Shown: positions 18,099 to 26,778, numbered from the stretch's first letter. The stretch is 64,000 bases of DNA from Streptomyces sp. NBC_00704 (GCF_036226605.1 NZ_CP109000.1:2414501-2478500); one strand, 5' to 3'. Numbers and translations: made by a program. The notes: generated by a model from the letters alone, not told the origin.

Positions 18099-19076
18099 AT
18101 GAGCGAACACTTCGGAGCACTTTCCGACGGCACTCCCGTGCACCGCTGGACCCTGGAGCGGGCGGGCACGCGGGTGCGTGTTCTGTCGTACGGCGGGATC
18201 GTGCAGTCCGTGGAGGTCCCGGACCGGGACGGGCACACGGCGGACGTGGTGCTCGGGTTCGCGGACCTGGAGGGCTATCTCTCCCATCCGGAGCCCTATC
18301 TCGGCGCGCTGGTCGGACGGTATGCCAACCGGATCGCGCACGCCCGCTTCCCGCTGGACGGGGTGACCTACGCGCTGGAGCCCAACGCCGCGCCCAACTC
18401 CCTGCACGGCGGGCCGGGCGGGTTCGACAAGCGGGTGTGGGACGTGGAGCCGGTCGAGCACGGGCTGCGGCTGAGCCGGGTCGCCGCGCACGGCGAGGAG
18501 GGCTTCCCGGGACGGCTGGAGGTCTCGGCCACGTACACGCTGGACGCGTCGGGGGCGCTGCGGTTCGCCTACCGGGCCGTCACCGACGCGCCCACCGTGG
18601 TGAACCTGACCCACCACGGCTACTTCAACCTCCGCGGGCCCGGCAGCGGCACGGCGGGCGACCACGAACTGCGGCTGGCCGCCTCCCGGTACACGCCGGT
18701 CGACGCGGACCAGATCCCGACGGGCGAACTCGCGCCGGTGGCCGGGGGCCGCTTCGACTTCCGCTCGGGCCGCAAGGTCGGCGCCGGCTACGACCACAAC
18801 TTCGTGCTTGACAAGGGCGTCACCGACGCGCCGGCGGAGGTCGCCGAGCTGCACGACCCGGCGACCGGGCGGGTGCTGACCGTGTCCACGACCGAACCGG
18901 GGCTCCAGCTCTACACCGCCGACCACCTGGGCGAGCCGTTCGTGCCCGGCGCGGGCGTCGCGCTGGAGACCCAGCACTTCCCGGACTCCCCCAACAAGCC
19001 CCGATTCCCGAGCACCGTGCTGCGCCCCGGCGAGGTCTACCGGTCGGAGACGGTCTACGGCTTCTCGGTCCGCTAG
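18099..19076 (+). CDS. galM: Aldose 1-epimerase (mutarotase)
   Basis: A 325-residue enzyme that interconverts alpha and beta anomers of galactose and related sugars. Family landmarks are APNSLHGGPGGFDKRVW, the catalytic His in LTHHGYFNL, Asp in the KVGAGYDHNF region and the catalytic Glu in LETQHFPDSPNKPRFPST. A second, divergent copy lies at 42577-43659. It directly follows the SGNH lipoprotein gene. No clear terminator follows, only GACGGGC repeats. Confidence 0.93.
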   Translation: MSEHFGALSDGTPVHRWTLERAGTRVRVLSYGGIVQSVEVPDRDGHTADVVLGFADLEGYLSHPEPYLGALVGRYANRIAHARFPLDGVTYALEPNAAPNSLHGGPGGFDKRVWDVEPVEHGLRLSRVAAHGEEGFPGRLEVSATYTLDASGALRFAYRAVTDAPTVVNLTHHGYFNLRGPGSGTAGDHELRLAASRYTPVDADQIPTGELAPVAGGRFDFRSGRKVGAGYDHNFVLDKGVTDAPAEVAELHDPATGRVLTVSTTEPGLQLYTADHLGEPFVPGAGVALETQHFPDSPNKPRFPSTVLRPGEVYRSETVYGFSVR

Positions 19077-19573
19077 CGGGCGACGGGCGGCGGCGACGGG
19101 CGACGGGCGACGGGCGACCGTACGGACACAGCGCGCCGCGGACGGGGAGGCGGTGGCGGCGGGAAGGCGGTCCGCGGTGGGTGGCGGCGCTCCGCGGCGC
19201 GAGGGGAGATGTTGCCCCGGCCCAGGGGTCAGGTCCCGGGCCGGGGCTGTTCGGGGGGCGGCGGCCGCGCCGGATCGGGCGGCCGTGCCCGCTCACACGG
19301 TAATCCTCGCGGTGATCCCGCGGTCGGCGTTCGAGCGGCCCGCCCGGGATTTCGTACGAACCTTTCACAAAGGACCACCGACGGTCCGCCTCGAAGGCCC
19401 CGCGACGCCTTCGCCGCCGCGCCGCGGGAGGCGGCCGCCCGCATCCCCGGTCCGCACCGCGCGGGGGTGCACGGCCGGGGGCAGGCTCCATGGCGTGAGC
19501 GGCACGCGGCACAGGATACTTCCGTCGTCCCACCCCACGCTTCCCCCACAGCGACGGAAGGACCCCGACTCCC
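19077..19573. other. Intergenic, no gene supported
   Basis: 497 bases. It begins with a short tandem run of GGGCGAC units (about 19078-19118), then GC-rich sequence without a supported gene on either strand. The last 60 bases precede the secreted peptidase-like gene and include GGAAGGA at 19555-19561 as its ribosome binding site. Confidence 0.6.
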
Positions 19574-20839
19574 GTGCACCGCATACGCGTTCGCGCCGGC
19601 ATCCTCGGTCTGGCCCTGGCGGCCGGGCTCTCCTCCCCCGCCGCGGCGGCCCCGGCCGGGCCGGCCCCCGCCCCTCCCACCGTCGAGGAGCAGCGGCTGG
19701 CACAGGCCGTCCCGCAGGAGATCCTCGCCCGCTCCGGGTTCGGCACGGCGGCCCCGCGGTTCGCCCGGCTGCTGGCCGCCTCGCCGTCCTACGCCTCCGC
19801 CCGGCGGGTCGTCGCCCGGGAGGGCTCGGCCCTGTGGCGCCGGGCGGTGGACCGGGCGCAGGGGCGCGGGCCGGCCGGCGGCGACCTCAGCCGCGACGAC
19901 GACCGGCCGCTGTACTGGGCGCGGCTCGACATGACGAGCCGGCTGCGCGCCTGGAAGCCCCCGTTCGCGGTGACGGAACGTCAGCGAGCGGCCCTCACGG
20001 ATTCCTTGGAGCGCACGTCCCGCGGCCAGGGCGACATCCGGTTCCCCCGGCGCTCCGAGGGCCTCAGGCGGGTGCTGGTGACCGGCTTCGACCCGTTCAC
20101 CCTGGACCGGGACGTCCGCATCTCCAACCCCTCGGGGGCGGCGGCGCTCGCCCTGGACGGCACGGTGATCCGGACGGCGGACGGGCCCGCGCGCGTCGAG
20201 GCCGCCGTGTTCCCGGTGCGGTGGCGGGACTTCGCGCGGGGCGCCGTGGAGCGCGCCCTGCGGCCGCAGCTGCCCCTCGTCGACCTGTTCGCGACCGTCA
20301 GCCAGGGCCGTGTCGGCCGCTTCGACGTGGAGCGCGCCAACGGGGCCTGGCGGGGCGGCTTCGCCGACAACGAGAACATCGGCCGGACGGGGACGATCCC
20401 GGTCGCCGACCCCGCCTCGCAGCCGCAGTGGACGACCACGACCCTCCCGTACGCGGCCGTCACGGCCGCCGACACCGGCCGGTTCCCGGTGTACGACCAC
20501 CCGGAGGTCACCGAGATCCCGGCGGGCGGCGCCGGTCCCGTCGTGCGGCCCGACGGTCCCACGCCCGGTTCGGCGGCGCGGGCCGGGGGCGGCGGGGACT
20601 ACCTGTCCAACGAGATCGCGTACCGGGCGACCCTGCTGCGCGACCGGCTGGGACTGCACGACAGCCTGCCGGGCGGCCATGTGCACACGCCCGTGCTGGA
20701 GTTCGCGGCCGGCAACGCCGACCCGGCGACCGGGACGGTGACCGACGCGGAGTTCGTGCGCAACCGGCTGGACATCGTCGCCCAGGTGCGGGCGATCCTG
20801 GCGGCGGCGCTGGGCGCCGCGGAGCGGGCGCGGGGCTGA
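19574..20839 (+). CDS. Secreted pyroglutamyl-peptidase-like protein, catalytic Cys replaced by Ser
   Basis: A 421-residue protein with a signal peptide (residues 1-26, cleavage after AAAA) and a 130-residue extension before a C15-like domain. The domain starts VLVTGFDPFTLDRD and NPSGAAALALDG, as in pyroglutamyl peptidase I. FDVERANGA provides the Glu (Glu253) and GGHVHTPVLEF the His (His371). Where family enzymes have the nucleophile in a YxCN motif, this protein reads GDYLSNEIAYR, so Ser345 replaces Cys. It may be a serine variant or an inactive binding protein. Secretion is also unusual, since C15 enzymes are normally cytoplasmic. GTG at 19574 is the start that provides the signal peptide. 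Confidence 0.78.
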   Translation: MHRIRVRAGILGLALAAGLSSPAAAAPAGPAPAPPTVEEQRLAQAVPQEILARSGFGTAAPRFARLLAASPSYASARRVVAREGSALWRRAVDRAQGRGPAGGDLSRDDDRPLYWARLDMTSRLRAWKPPFAVTERQRAALTDSLERTSRGQGDIRFPRRSEGLRRVLVTGFDPFTLDRDVRISNPSGAAALALDGTVIRTADGPARVEAAVFPVRWRDFARGAVERALRPQLPLVDLFATVSQGRVGRFDVERANGAWRGGFADNENIGRTGTIPVADPASQPQWTTTTLPYAAVTAADTGRFPVYDHPEVTEIPAGGAGPVVRPDGPTPGSAARAGGGGDYLSNEIAYRATLLRDRLGLHDSLPGGHVHTPVLEFAAGNADPATGTVTDAEFVRNRLDIVAQVRAILAAALGAAERARG

Positions 20840-20916
20840 CGCCGGTCCGCCGGAGCCGGACCGCAGGTGTCACCCGGAGGTCGGGGCCTCCCTGCCACGG
20901 ACGGCGGGGGCCTCCC

Positions 20917-21786
20917 TCACCAGGCGGTGTTCTCCCCGCCGGCCCCACGGGCCGTGCCGGCCGTACCCGCCGGGTCCGCCCCGCCGTTCGGGTCCGCCCC
21001 GCCGTCCGGGTCCGCCGTGCCGTCCGCGGCGTCCTCGGAGATCTCCTCGCCGAGCAGCTCACGGGCCAGCAGGGTGGCGCCCGCGACCGCGCCGGGCATC
21101 AGGAACACGGCGACGACGGGCACCAGGAAGGCCAGGCCCAGGGGGGTGCCGAAGCCCCAGACCAGCATCCGGCGGCCGCGCAGCAGGGCGAGCCGGGCCC
21201 GCAGGTCGACGTCACGGCGCTGGAGGGCGACGGCGACGAGTTCCTCGGTGAGGAAGAAGCCGGTGACGAAGAAGCCGATCACGGGGACGACCGTCTGGCC
21301 GACGACCGGGACGAACCCGAGGGCGAACAGCAGCACCGCCCAGACCAGTGCGCGTGCGAGGACGCGCAGGCTGTCGCGGGCGGAGACCCACAGCTCGCGC
21401 CAGAGCGGCAGCCCCGACTCCGGGGCGGCGCCGTCCGGCGAGACGTCCCGGTCGACCCGCTCGGAGAGGCTCTCGTAGAAGGGCTGGCCGATGAGCAGGG
21501 TGACCGCGGTGAACGTGAGGACGGCGAGCAGGAGGCCGAGGGCGAACAGCACGGCGGTGAGGAGGCCGCGGAACAGGCCGAGCCAGGGGTTCGGCCAGCC
21601 GTCGGCGAACGGCGTGGACCATCCCACGAAGTCCTCGCCCCACACCGCGAGCGCCACCAGCGCCGCCGCGTAGAGGACGAGCGTCAGCAGTCCGGGGACC
21701 AGTCCGAACCCGTACTGCCTGCCGTGCCGGGCCACCCACCGCTGGCCCTTCAGGAGGTACCTGAACCCCACCCCGAGATCGCGCAT
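20917..21786 (-). CDS. EI24 (CysZ-like) domain membrane protein
   Basis: A 289-residue inner-membrane protein with about six hydrophobic segments (for example LVPGLLTLVLYAAALVALAV and LLTAVLFALGLLLAVLTFTA). VTLLIGQPFYESLSERVD is the characteristic EI24/CysZ motif. CysZ in E. coli carries sulfate; actinobacterial members are not characterised. The acidic, Gly-rich C-terminus contains a small GGADPN repeat and is probably cytoplasmic. It converges with the secreted peptidase-like gene. Confidence 0.85.
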   Translation of the reverse strand: MRDLGVGFRYLLKGQRWVARHGRQYGFGLVPGLLTLVLYAAALVALAVWGEDFVGWSTPFADGWPNPWLGLFRGLLTAVLFALGLLLAVLTFTAVTLLIGQPFYESLSERVDRDVSPDGAAPESGLPLWRELWVSARDSLRVLARALVWAVLLFALGFVPVVGQTVVPVIGFFVTGFFLTEELVAVALQRRDVDLRARLALLRGRRMLVWGFGTPLGLAFLVPVVAVFLMPGAVAGATLLARELLGEEISEDAADGTADPDGGADPNGGADPAGTAGTARGAGGENTAW

Positions 21787-22194
21787 GGCCGAACTCTATC
21801 GGTCGTGCACATTTCAGGACGGCGCGGCCGCCGCCGGGGCCCCGTGGGCCATCCGGGGCATCGGTGACACCGATGCCCTCTTCCCGCAGTTGAGTCGATC
21901 GGGCACACCCTGCCGTACCGATCTCCGGAAGCAACGATCCAGGCAAGTCCAGGAGGTGGACGTGCGCACATCGAGCGCCGGCCCACGCCCGGCCCGTTCC
22001 GGCCGCCGTCCGCGCCGCCGCCGTCGTCCACCCGGGCACGACCGGTTCCACGGACCGCGGTCTCGTCCCCACGCCGTCGACCCGGCCCGGATCGCCCCGG
22101 CTCGGGTCGCACAGGCCCGGATCGCCCCGGCTCGGGTCGCACAGGCGTTGATCACCATGGCACAGGCAAGCAGCGGGCTGGTTGAGGAGAGCGG
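21787..22194. other. Divergent intergenic region, no gene supported
   Basis: 408 bases between the EI24 gene and the next serine hydrolase. It should hold both promoters, but I see no confident -35/-10 pair. It contains a perfect 30-bp tandem duplication at 22086-22145. GAGGAGAG (22182-22189) is the ribosome binding site of the downstream gene. Confidence 0.55.
22086..22145. repeat. Perfect 30-bp tandem duplication
   Basis: Two adjacent identical copies, 22086-22115 and 22116-22145, each containing CTCGGGTCGCACAGG, 50 bp before the serine hydrolase start. Identical copies suggest a recent event. Confidence 0.9.
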
Positions 22195-23370
22195 ATGACT
22201 CGTTTGGCTCGGACGGCGCAGGAGATCCACGGCACGGTCGCCGGCGGATACGAGGCGGTACGGGAGGAGTTTGCCGCGTTCGTGGCGGAGGAACAGCCCG
22301 ACTACGAGGGCCAGTTGTGCGCGTATGTGCACGGCCGGCGGGTCGTCGACCTGTGGGCGTCCGGCGACGGCGCCGGCCCCGACTCCCTCTACGGCGTGTA
22401 CTCCTCGACCAAGGGCGCGGCGCATCTGGTGGTCGCGCTCCTCGTCCAGGACGGCACGCTGGAGCTGGACCGCAAGGTCACCTACTACTGGCCGGAGTTC
22501 GCCGCCGAGGGCAAGGGCGCGCTGACCCTGCGCGAGCTGCTGTCCCACCGGGCCGGCGTGGTCGGCACGGACGGCGGGTTCTCCCCGCGCGAGCTGGCCG
22601 ACGACCGCCAGCTCGCCGAACGTCTCGCCGACCAGCGGCCGTTCTGGCGGCCGGGCAGCGCCTTCGGCTACCACGCGCTGGTCATCGGGGCGCTCAGCGG
22701 CGAGGTCGTCCGGCGGGCCACGGGCCGCACGCTCCAGGAGGTGCACGAGGAGCGGGTGCGGTCCCCCTACGGGCTGGACTTCTTCCTGGGGCTGCCGGCC
22801 CGGCACGAGCCGCGCTTTCGCAGCGCGCAGCGGATGGCGCCGACGGCCGGGCAGCGGGCGCTGCTGGACTCCGCGGCCGACGGGCCGCACACGCTGGCCG
22901 CCGTCGCCTTCAACCGTCACGCCGCCGAGCCGACCGATCTGGAGCTGCTGCCGAACGATCCGCTGGTGCGGGCCAGGGGGCCCGCCTCCGTGGGCGGGGT
23001 CGCGTCGGCGCGCGGGCTGGCCGGGCTGTACGCGGCGGCGATCAGCGAGACCGGCGGGAAGGCGCCGCTGCTGAAGGAGGACACGGCGGCGGAGTTCGGG
23101 CAGCTGCACTCCGTGGGCCATGACGTGGTGGCGCGTTCGCACAAGGCGTACGGGCTGGGCTTCCAGGCCACCGCGGACACCTGGCACCCGTTCCTGGGCG
23201 TGGGCGCGTTCGGGCACAGCGGGGCGGGCGGCTGCCAGGCCTTCGCCGACCCGCGCAGCGGACTCGCCTACGGCTACACGCGGCGGCGGTGCGCCTTCCC
23301 GGGCGGGGCGGCCCCGGAGAACGACCGGCTGGCGCGAGCCGTGCACCGGGCGGCGCTGGCCACGGGCTGA
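22195..23370 (+). CDS. Serine hydrolase, class C beta-lactamase/EstB-like
   Basis: A 391-residue protein of the beta-lactamase-like family without a signal peptide. The nucleophile motif is SSTK (Ser70, Lys73) in YGVYSSTKGAAH, a Tyr motif lies in FGYHALVIGAL, and GHSGAGGCQAF takes the place of the third motif. This set is typical of cytoplasmic esterases of the EstB type. ATG at 22195 has GAGGAGAG upstream. The gene ends in a string of 18-bp repeats and is convergent with the CurA-like gene. Confidence 0.88.
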   Translation: MTRLARTAQEIHGTVAGGYEAVREEFAAFVAEEQPDYEGQLCAYVHGRRVVDLWASGDGAGPDSLYGVYSSTKGAAHLVVALLVQDGTLELDRKVTYYWPEFAAEGKGALTLRELLSHRAGVVGTDGGFSPRELADDRQLAERLADQRPFWRPGSAFGYHALVIGALSGEVVRRATGRTLQEVHEERVRSPYGLDFFLGLPARHEPRFRSAQRMAPTAGQRALLDSAADGPHTLAAVAFNRHAAEPTDLELLPNDPLVRARGPASVGGVASARGLAGLYAAAISETGGKAPLLKEDTAAEFGQLHSVGHDVVARSHKAYGLGFQATADTWHPFLGVGAFGHSGAGGCQAFADPRSGLAYGYTRRRCAFPGGAAPENDRLARAVHRAALATG

Positions 23371-23411
23371 GCGACGGCCACGGGCTGAACGACGGCCACG
23401 GGCTGAACGAC
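23358..23411. repeat. 18-bp tandem repeat, three copies, spanning a stop codon
   Basis: Units GGCCACGGGCTGAnCGAC at 23358-23375, 23376-23393 and 23394-23411. The first unit contains the stop codon of the serine hydrolase (TGA at 23368), so the coding end itself has been copied twice. Confidence 0.85.
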
Positions 23412-23413
23412 GG

Positions 23414-23459
23414 CGAAGGCCGCGCCCCCGCGCGGAACGTGCGCGGGGGGCGGCCTTCG
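23414..23459. terminator. Shared terminator between convergent genes
   Basis: A long stem, CGAAGGCCGC...GCGGCCTTCG, with one bulged base and a 7-base loop, lying midway between two convergent genes. Confidence 0.8.
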
Positions 23460-23505
23460 GGCGGGCGGCCGGCAGGCGGACGGCCTGCGGGCGGACCGTC
23501 GGCGG

Positions 23506-24525
23506 TCAGAGCTTGACGATCATCTTTCCGGTGTTGTCGCCGCGCAGGACCCCGAGGAACGCCTCCAGGTTGTTCTCGATGCCCTCGACGACCGTCTCGC
23601 GGTACTTCAGCTCACCGGAGCGGACCCAGGCGCCGACCTCCTGGACGAACTGCGGCTGGAGGTCGTAGTGGTCGCCGACCAGCAGGCCCTCGATGCGGCC
23701 GCGGGTCTGGATGAGGCGGGCCAGGTTCTTCGGGCCGGGGGCGGGCTCGGTGTTGTTGTAGACCGAGATCATGCCGCAGATCGCGATGCGGCCCTTCTCG
23801 TTGAGGGAGCCGATGGCGGCCTCGAGGTGGTCCCCGCCGACGTTGTCGAAGTAGACGTCGATCCCGTCGGGGGCGGCGGCGCGCAGCTGCTCGGCGACGG
23901 GGCCGTTCTTGTAGTTGAAGGCCGCGTCGAAGCCGTACTCCTCGACGAGGAGCTTGACCTTGTCGTCGGAGCCCGCCGAGCCGATGACCCGGGAGGCGCC
24001 CTTGAGCTTGGCGATCTGGCCGACCTGGCTGCCGACGGCGCCGGCCGCGCCCGAGACGAAGACGGCGTCGCCCTCCTTGAAGACGGCCGTGCGCAGGAGG
24101 CCCGCGTAGGCGGTGAGGCCGGTCATGCCGAGGACGCCGAGGTAGGCGGAGAGCGGGGCGGCCTCGGGGTCCACCTTGACGGCCTGTCCGGCGTCGAAGG
24201 TGGCGTACTCGCGCCAGCCGCCGAAGTGCAGGACGTGGTCGCCCACCGAGACGCCCTCGGCCTCGGACGCGACGACCTCGCCGACCGCCCCGCCCTGCAT
24301 GGCCTTGCCCAGCTCGAAGGGGGCGACGTAGGACTTGGCGCTGCTCATGCGGCCGCGCATGTACGGGTCCACGGAGACGTACGCGTTGCGCACCAGCACC
24401 TCACCCGGGCCGGGGCGGCGGATCTGCGCCTCGGCGAGTTCGAAGTCCTCGGGCTTCGGCCAGCCGACGGGGCGGCTGAGCAGACGCCATTCGCGGCTGG
24501 TGGTGGGGAGGGCCGAGTCGGTCAT
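23506..24525 (-). CDS. NADP-dependent oxidoreductase, CurA-like MDR family
   Basis: A 339-residue zinc-independent medium-chain reductase. SGAAGAVGSQVGQIAK (about residues 145-160) is the dinucleotide-binding Gly loop, and YVSVDPYMRGRM is typical of the prostaglandin reductase/CurA group, which reduces double bonds of enones. The start at 24525 is preferred over 24543 because AAAGG precedes it. A MarR regulator is divergent from it, 114 bp away, and probably controls it in response to an electrophilic compound. Confidence 0.9.
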   Translation of the reverse strand: MTDSALPTTSREWRLLSRPVGWPKPEDFELAEAQIRRPGPGEVLVRNAYVSVDPYMRGRMSSAKSYVAPFELGKAMQGGAVGEVVASEAEGVSVGDHVLHFGGWREYATFDAGQAVKVDPEAAPLSAYLGVLGMTGLTAYAGLLRTAVFKEGDAVFVSGAAGAVGSQVGQIAKLKGASRVIGSAGSDDKVKLLVEEYGFDAAFNYKNGPVAEQLRAAAPDGIDVYFDNVGGDHLEAAIGSLNEKGRIAICGMISVYNNTEPAPGPKNLARLIQTRGRIEGLLVGDHYDLQPQFVQEVGAWVRSGELKYRETVVEGIENNLEAFLGVLRGDNTGKMIVKL

Positions 24526-24598
24526 GGGGGGCTGCCTTTCCATGCTGCATGTGCTGCGTCAGGAGATAATGCTTCACTACCTGAAACAACCATGCTCC

Positions 24599-24633
24599 TG
24601 AATATTTCATGATGTCAAGTAAACGGGTACCCT
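24599..24633. promoter_or_regulatory. AT-rich divergent promoter region with an inverted repeat
   Basis: TGAA-TAT-TTCA (24599-24609) is a short inverted repeat in an AT-rich stretch between curA-like and marR-like genes. For marR, TACCCT (24628-24633) ends 6 bases before the ATG, with TTTCAT 17 bp upstream. On the other strand TTGACA (24618-24613) is a possible -35 box. A MarR dimer here could regulate both directions. Confidence 0.5.
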
Positions 24634-24639
24634 GGATCC

Positions 24640-25134
24640 ATGTCCGCCTCACATCCGTCCGCGCATACGGCCCCCCGGCCGGCCGGACCCACCGGTCCGG
24701 CCGCCCTTCCCGACGCTCTGACGCTGGAGGTCGTCGAGCTGATCGGCGAGGTCGTGGCCCGTTTCTACGAGGACTACGAGGACGCCGCCGCCGACCACTC
24801 GCTCACCGGCGCGCAGGCCAGGCTGCTGAGCCTGCTCTCGCTGGAGCCGCTGCCGATGCGCAAGCTGGCGCAGAAGCTGAAGTGCGAGCCGTCGAACGTG
24901 ACCGGCATCGTCGACCGGCTGGAGTCGCGCGGCCTGGTCGAACGGCGCCCCGACCCGGCCGACCGCCGGGTGAAGCTGGCGGCGGCCACCGAGGAGGGCC
25001 GGCGGATCGCACGGGGGCTGCGCGAGTCGCTGCGGTTCGCCCGCGAGCCGCTGGCGGGGCTGACCGAGGAGGAGCGGCTGGTGCTGCGCGCGCTGCTGCA
25101 CCGCATGCTCGCGGCCGGCGGCGACCGGCCGTAG
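24640..25134 (+). CDS. MarR family transcriptional regulator
   Basis: A 164-residue winged-helix regulator. LTGAQARLLSLLSLEPLPMRKLAQKLKCEPSNVTGIVDRLESRGLVERR contains the recognition helix and start of the wing, and DPADRRVKLAAATEEGRR the wing and following helix, all typical of MarR. A short Pro/Ala-rich lead of about 25 residues precedes the domain. It is divergent from the CurA-like oxidoreductase, which is the likely target. Confidence 0.92.
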   Translation: MSASHPSAHTAPRPAGPTGPAALPDALTLEVVELIGEVVARFYEDYEDAAADHSLTGAQARLLSLLSLEPLPMRKLAQKLKCEPSNVTGIVDRLESRGLVERRPDPADRRVKLAAATEEGRRIARGLRESLRFAREPLAGLTEEERLVLRALLHRMLAAGGDRP

Positions 25135-25238
25135 ACCTCAGCGCGGGGCGTGGCCCCGCGCCGCCCGCCGGACGCGGACCCGGCCGCCGGGGACGAGGAC
25201 GACGCCGAGCACCGGGACACCGGCCGGGAGGGGCACGC

Positions 25239-26057
25239 TCACGCCCCTTTCCCGTTCCCTTCCCCGCCCTCGTTCCCGTCCTCCGCGGTGAAGTCGTACC
25301 GCAGCTCGTAGAGGTGGCCCGCCTTCACCATCACCGTCACCTCGACGGGACGGCCGTCGTCGCCGGTCACGACGCGCAGCGTGCGCAGCACCGGCATGCT
25401 GCTGGTGAGGCGCAGCAACCGGTACTGGTCCTGGGTGGGGACGCGCGCGGAGACGCGGTCGGTGCTGCGCCGGGGCGGGTGGCCCAGGGCGGTCAGCAGG
25501 GCGGGGGCCCCGCCCCGGATCCTGCGCCGCTCGGCCAGGGGCGTGCCCCGGGCGATGTCCGGCGGGTAGTAGGCCTCGACCAGTTCGGCGGGTTCGTCGT
25601 CGACGAGGAGGATCTGCCGGCGCAGCACGGCCGTGCCGTCCGGCGGCAGGCCGAGGGCGGCGCGGACGTCGGCGGGCGGGCGCGTGTCGGTGACGTCCAG
25701 CAGTTCGGTGCGGGCGTGCGTGCCGTGCTTGGCCGCCTCCGCGAGCCAGCGGTAGGGCTCCCCTGGGGCGTTCGGCGCCATCAGGGAGGCGGGTGCCACG
25801 GTGCGCTGGCGGTGTTCGCGGACGGTGACGGCGGCCCCCGCCCGGCCGACCACCAGGCGTTCGTCCTTGAGGAGCTGAAGGGCCTTCTGCACGGTCGCGC
25901 CGGACGCCTCGAAGCGTTCCTTGAGCTGGGCGGTGCTGGGCAGGTTGGCGCCGGGGGCGAGGTCACCGCTCATGATGTCGTCGCGCAGATCGGCCGCGAT
26001 GCGCTCGTGCAGGGAGCGGCGGTCGACGGCGTCCGGGTCTGCCTTGGGCACGGTCAT
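25239..26057 (-). CDS. GntR/HutC family regulator with UTRA domain
   Basis: A 272-residue regulator. The N-terminal winged helix reads SLHERIAADLRDDIMSGDLAPG and AQLKERFEASGATVQKALQLLKDERLV (about residues 14-70). The C-terminal UTRA ligand-binding domain spans about 95-250 (LRRQILLVDDEPAELVEAYYP). Its ATG overlaps the stop of the upstream UTRA-only gene (ATGA), so the pair is translated together. The C-terminus is a short Glu/Gly-rich tail. The effector is unknown. Confidence 0.9.
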   Translation of the reverse strand: MTVPKADPDAVDRRSLHERIAADLRDDIMSGDLAPGANLPSTAQLKERFEASGATVQKALQLLKDERLVVGRAGAAVTVREHRQRTVAPASLMAPNAPGEPYRWLAEAAKHGTHARTELLDVTDTRPPADVRAALGLPPDGTAVLRRQILLVDDEPAELVEAYYPPDIARGTPLAERRRIRGGAPALLTALGHPPRRSTDRVSARVPTQDQYRLLRLTSSMPVLRTLRVVTGDDGRPVEVTVMVKAGHLYELRYDFTAEDGNEGGEGNGKGA

Positions 26058-26596
26058 CCGATCCTGATCTGGTAGCGCAGCCTCTGCCGTAGGGCAGGCA
26101 TCACCATACGGTCGACCTGGATCGGACGGTCGTCGCGGTCCAGGGTGAGCCGTACCAGCCGCAGGACCGGTTCGCCGGGGGCGGCGCCCAGGGTCTCGCG
26201 TTCCGCCTCGTCGGGCAGGCCGGCCGTGACGTCCTCCCGGACGAGGGCGCCGACGTGGCCGCGTTCGGCGAGCAGGGCGAGGGCGCCGCCGGGGATCTTG
26301 GCGGCGCCGGCGAGGCGGGTGCCGGCGGCTATCGCGAGCGGGTAGTAGGTGTCGGTCAGCTCGCTGGGCTCGTCGTCGAGCAGGATCAGCCGCCGGCGCA
26401 CCACGACGGGTTCGCCGGCGGGGACGCCGAGCAGTTCCGCCACCTCGGCGGGCGCGGGCGTCTCGCCCGCGTGCAGGATGCGCTGGTTGCCGCGCCGCCC
26501 TCGCGCCGCGGCCTCGGCCGCCCAGGCGTCGCCCTGCCCGGCGAGCCGGGGCGTCAGATACGGCAACGACGAGCTGACCCAATCGCTCCCACCCAC
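26054..26596 (-). CDS. UTRA-domain protein lacking a DNA-binding domain
   Basis: A 180-residue protein that aligns with the ligand-binding half of the GntR regulator encoded just after it: VVVRRRLILLDDEPSELTDTYYP here against AVLRRQILLVDDEPAELVEAYYP there. No winged helix is present, because AGGAGG and GTG at 26596 define a start directly before the UTRA part. It could act as a partner, decoy or co-sensor of the full regulator. An inverted repeat CCTAC-N3-GTAGG (26639-26651) 43 bp upstream is a possible operator. Confidence 0.8.
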   Translation of the reverse strand: MGGSDWVSSSLPYLTPRLAGQGDAWAAEAAARGRRGNQRILHAGETPAPAEVAELLGVPAGEPVVVRRRLILLDDEPSELTDTYYPLAIAAGTRLAGAAKIPGGALALLAERGHVGALVREDVTAGLPDEAERETLGAAPGEPVLRLVRLTLDRDDRPIQVDRMVMPALRQRLRYQIRIG

Positions 26597-26710
26597 GACG
26601 TCCTCCTGTACGGCCGACCGCTCTTCCGACCCTGCCGTCCTACACGGTAGGCGACCCGCCGTGCGCGCCGACCGCCACCCCACAGCCACCCTCAGCCACC
26701 CCGCACCACC

Positions 26711-26739
26711 TTGTCGCCTTTCGCGAACAACAGTAAGGT
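26711..26739 (+). promoter_or_regulatory. Promoter of the RsbW-like gene
   Basis: TTGTCG (26711-26716), 17-bp spacer, TAAGGT (26734-26739), giving a leader of about 33 bases that contains GGAGG before the GTG at 26779. Confidence 0.55.
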
Positions 26740-26778
26740 GCTGCCGCAGGACGCCCCTGAACCACGGAGGTGGCCCCC

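Noticed and set aside
19153..21867. Plus-strand open frame of 904 codons
   Set aside because: It runs across the secreted peptidase gene and antisense to the EI24 gene; composition is that of a GC-rich shadow frame.
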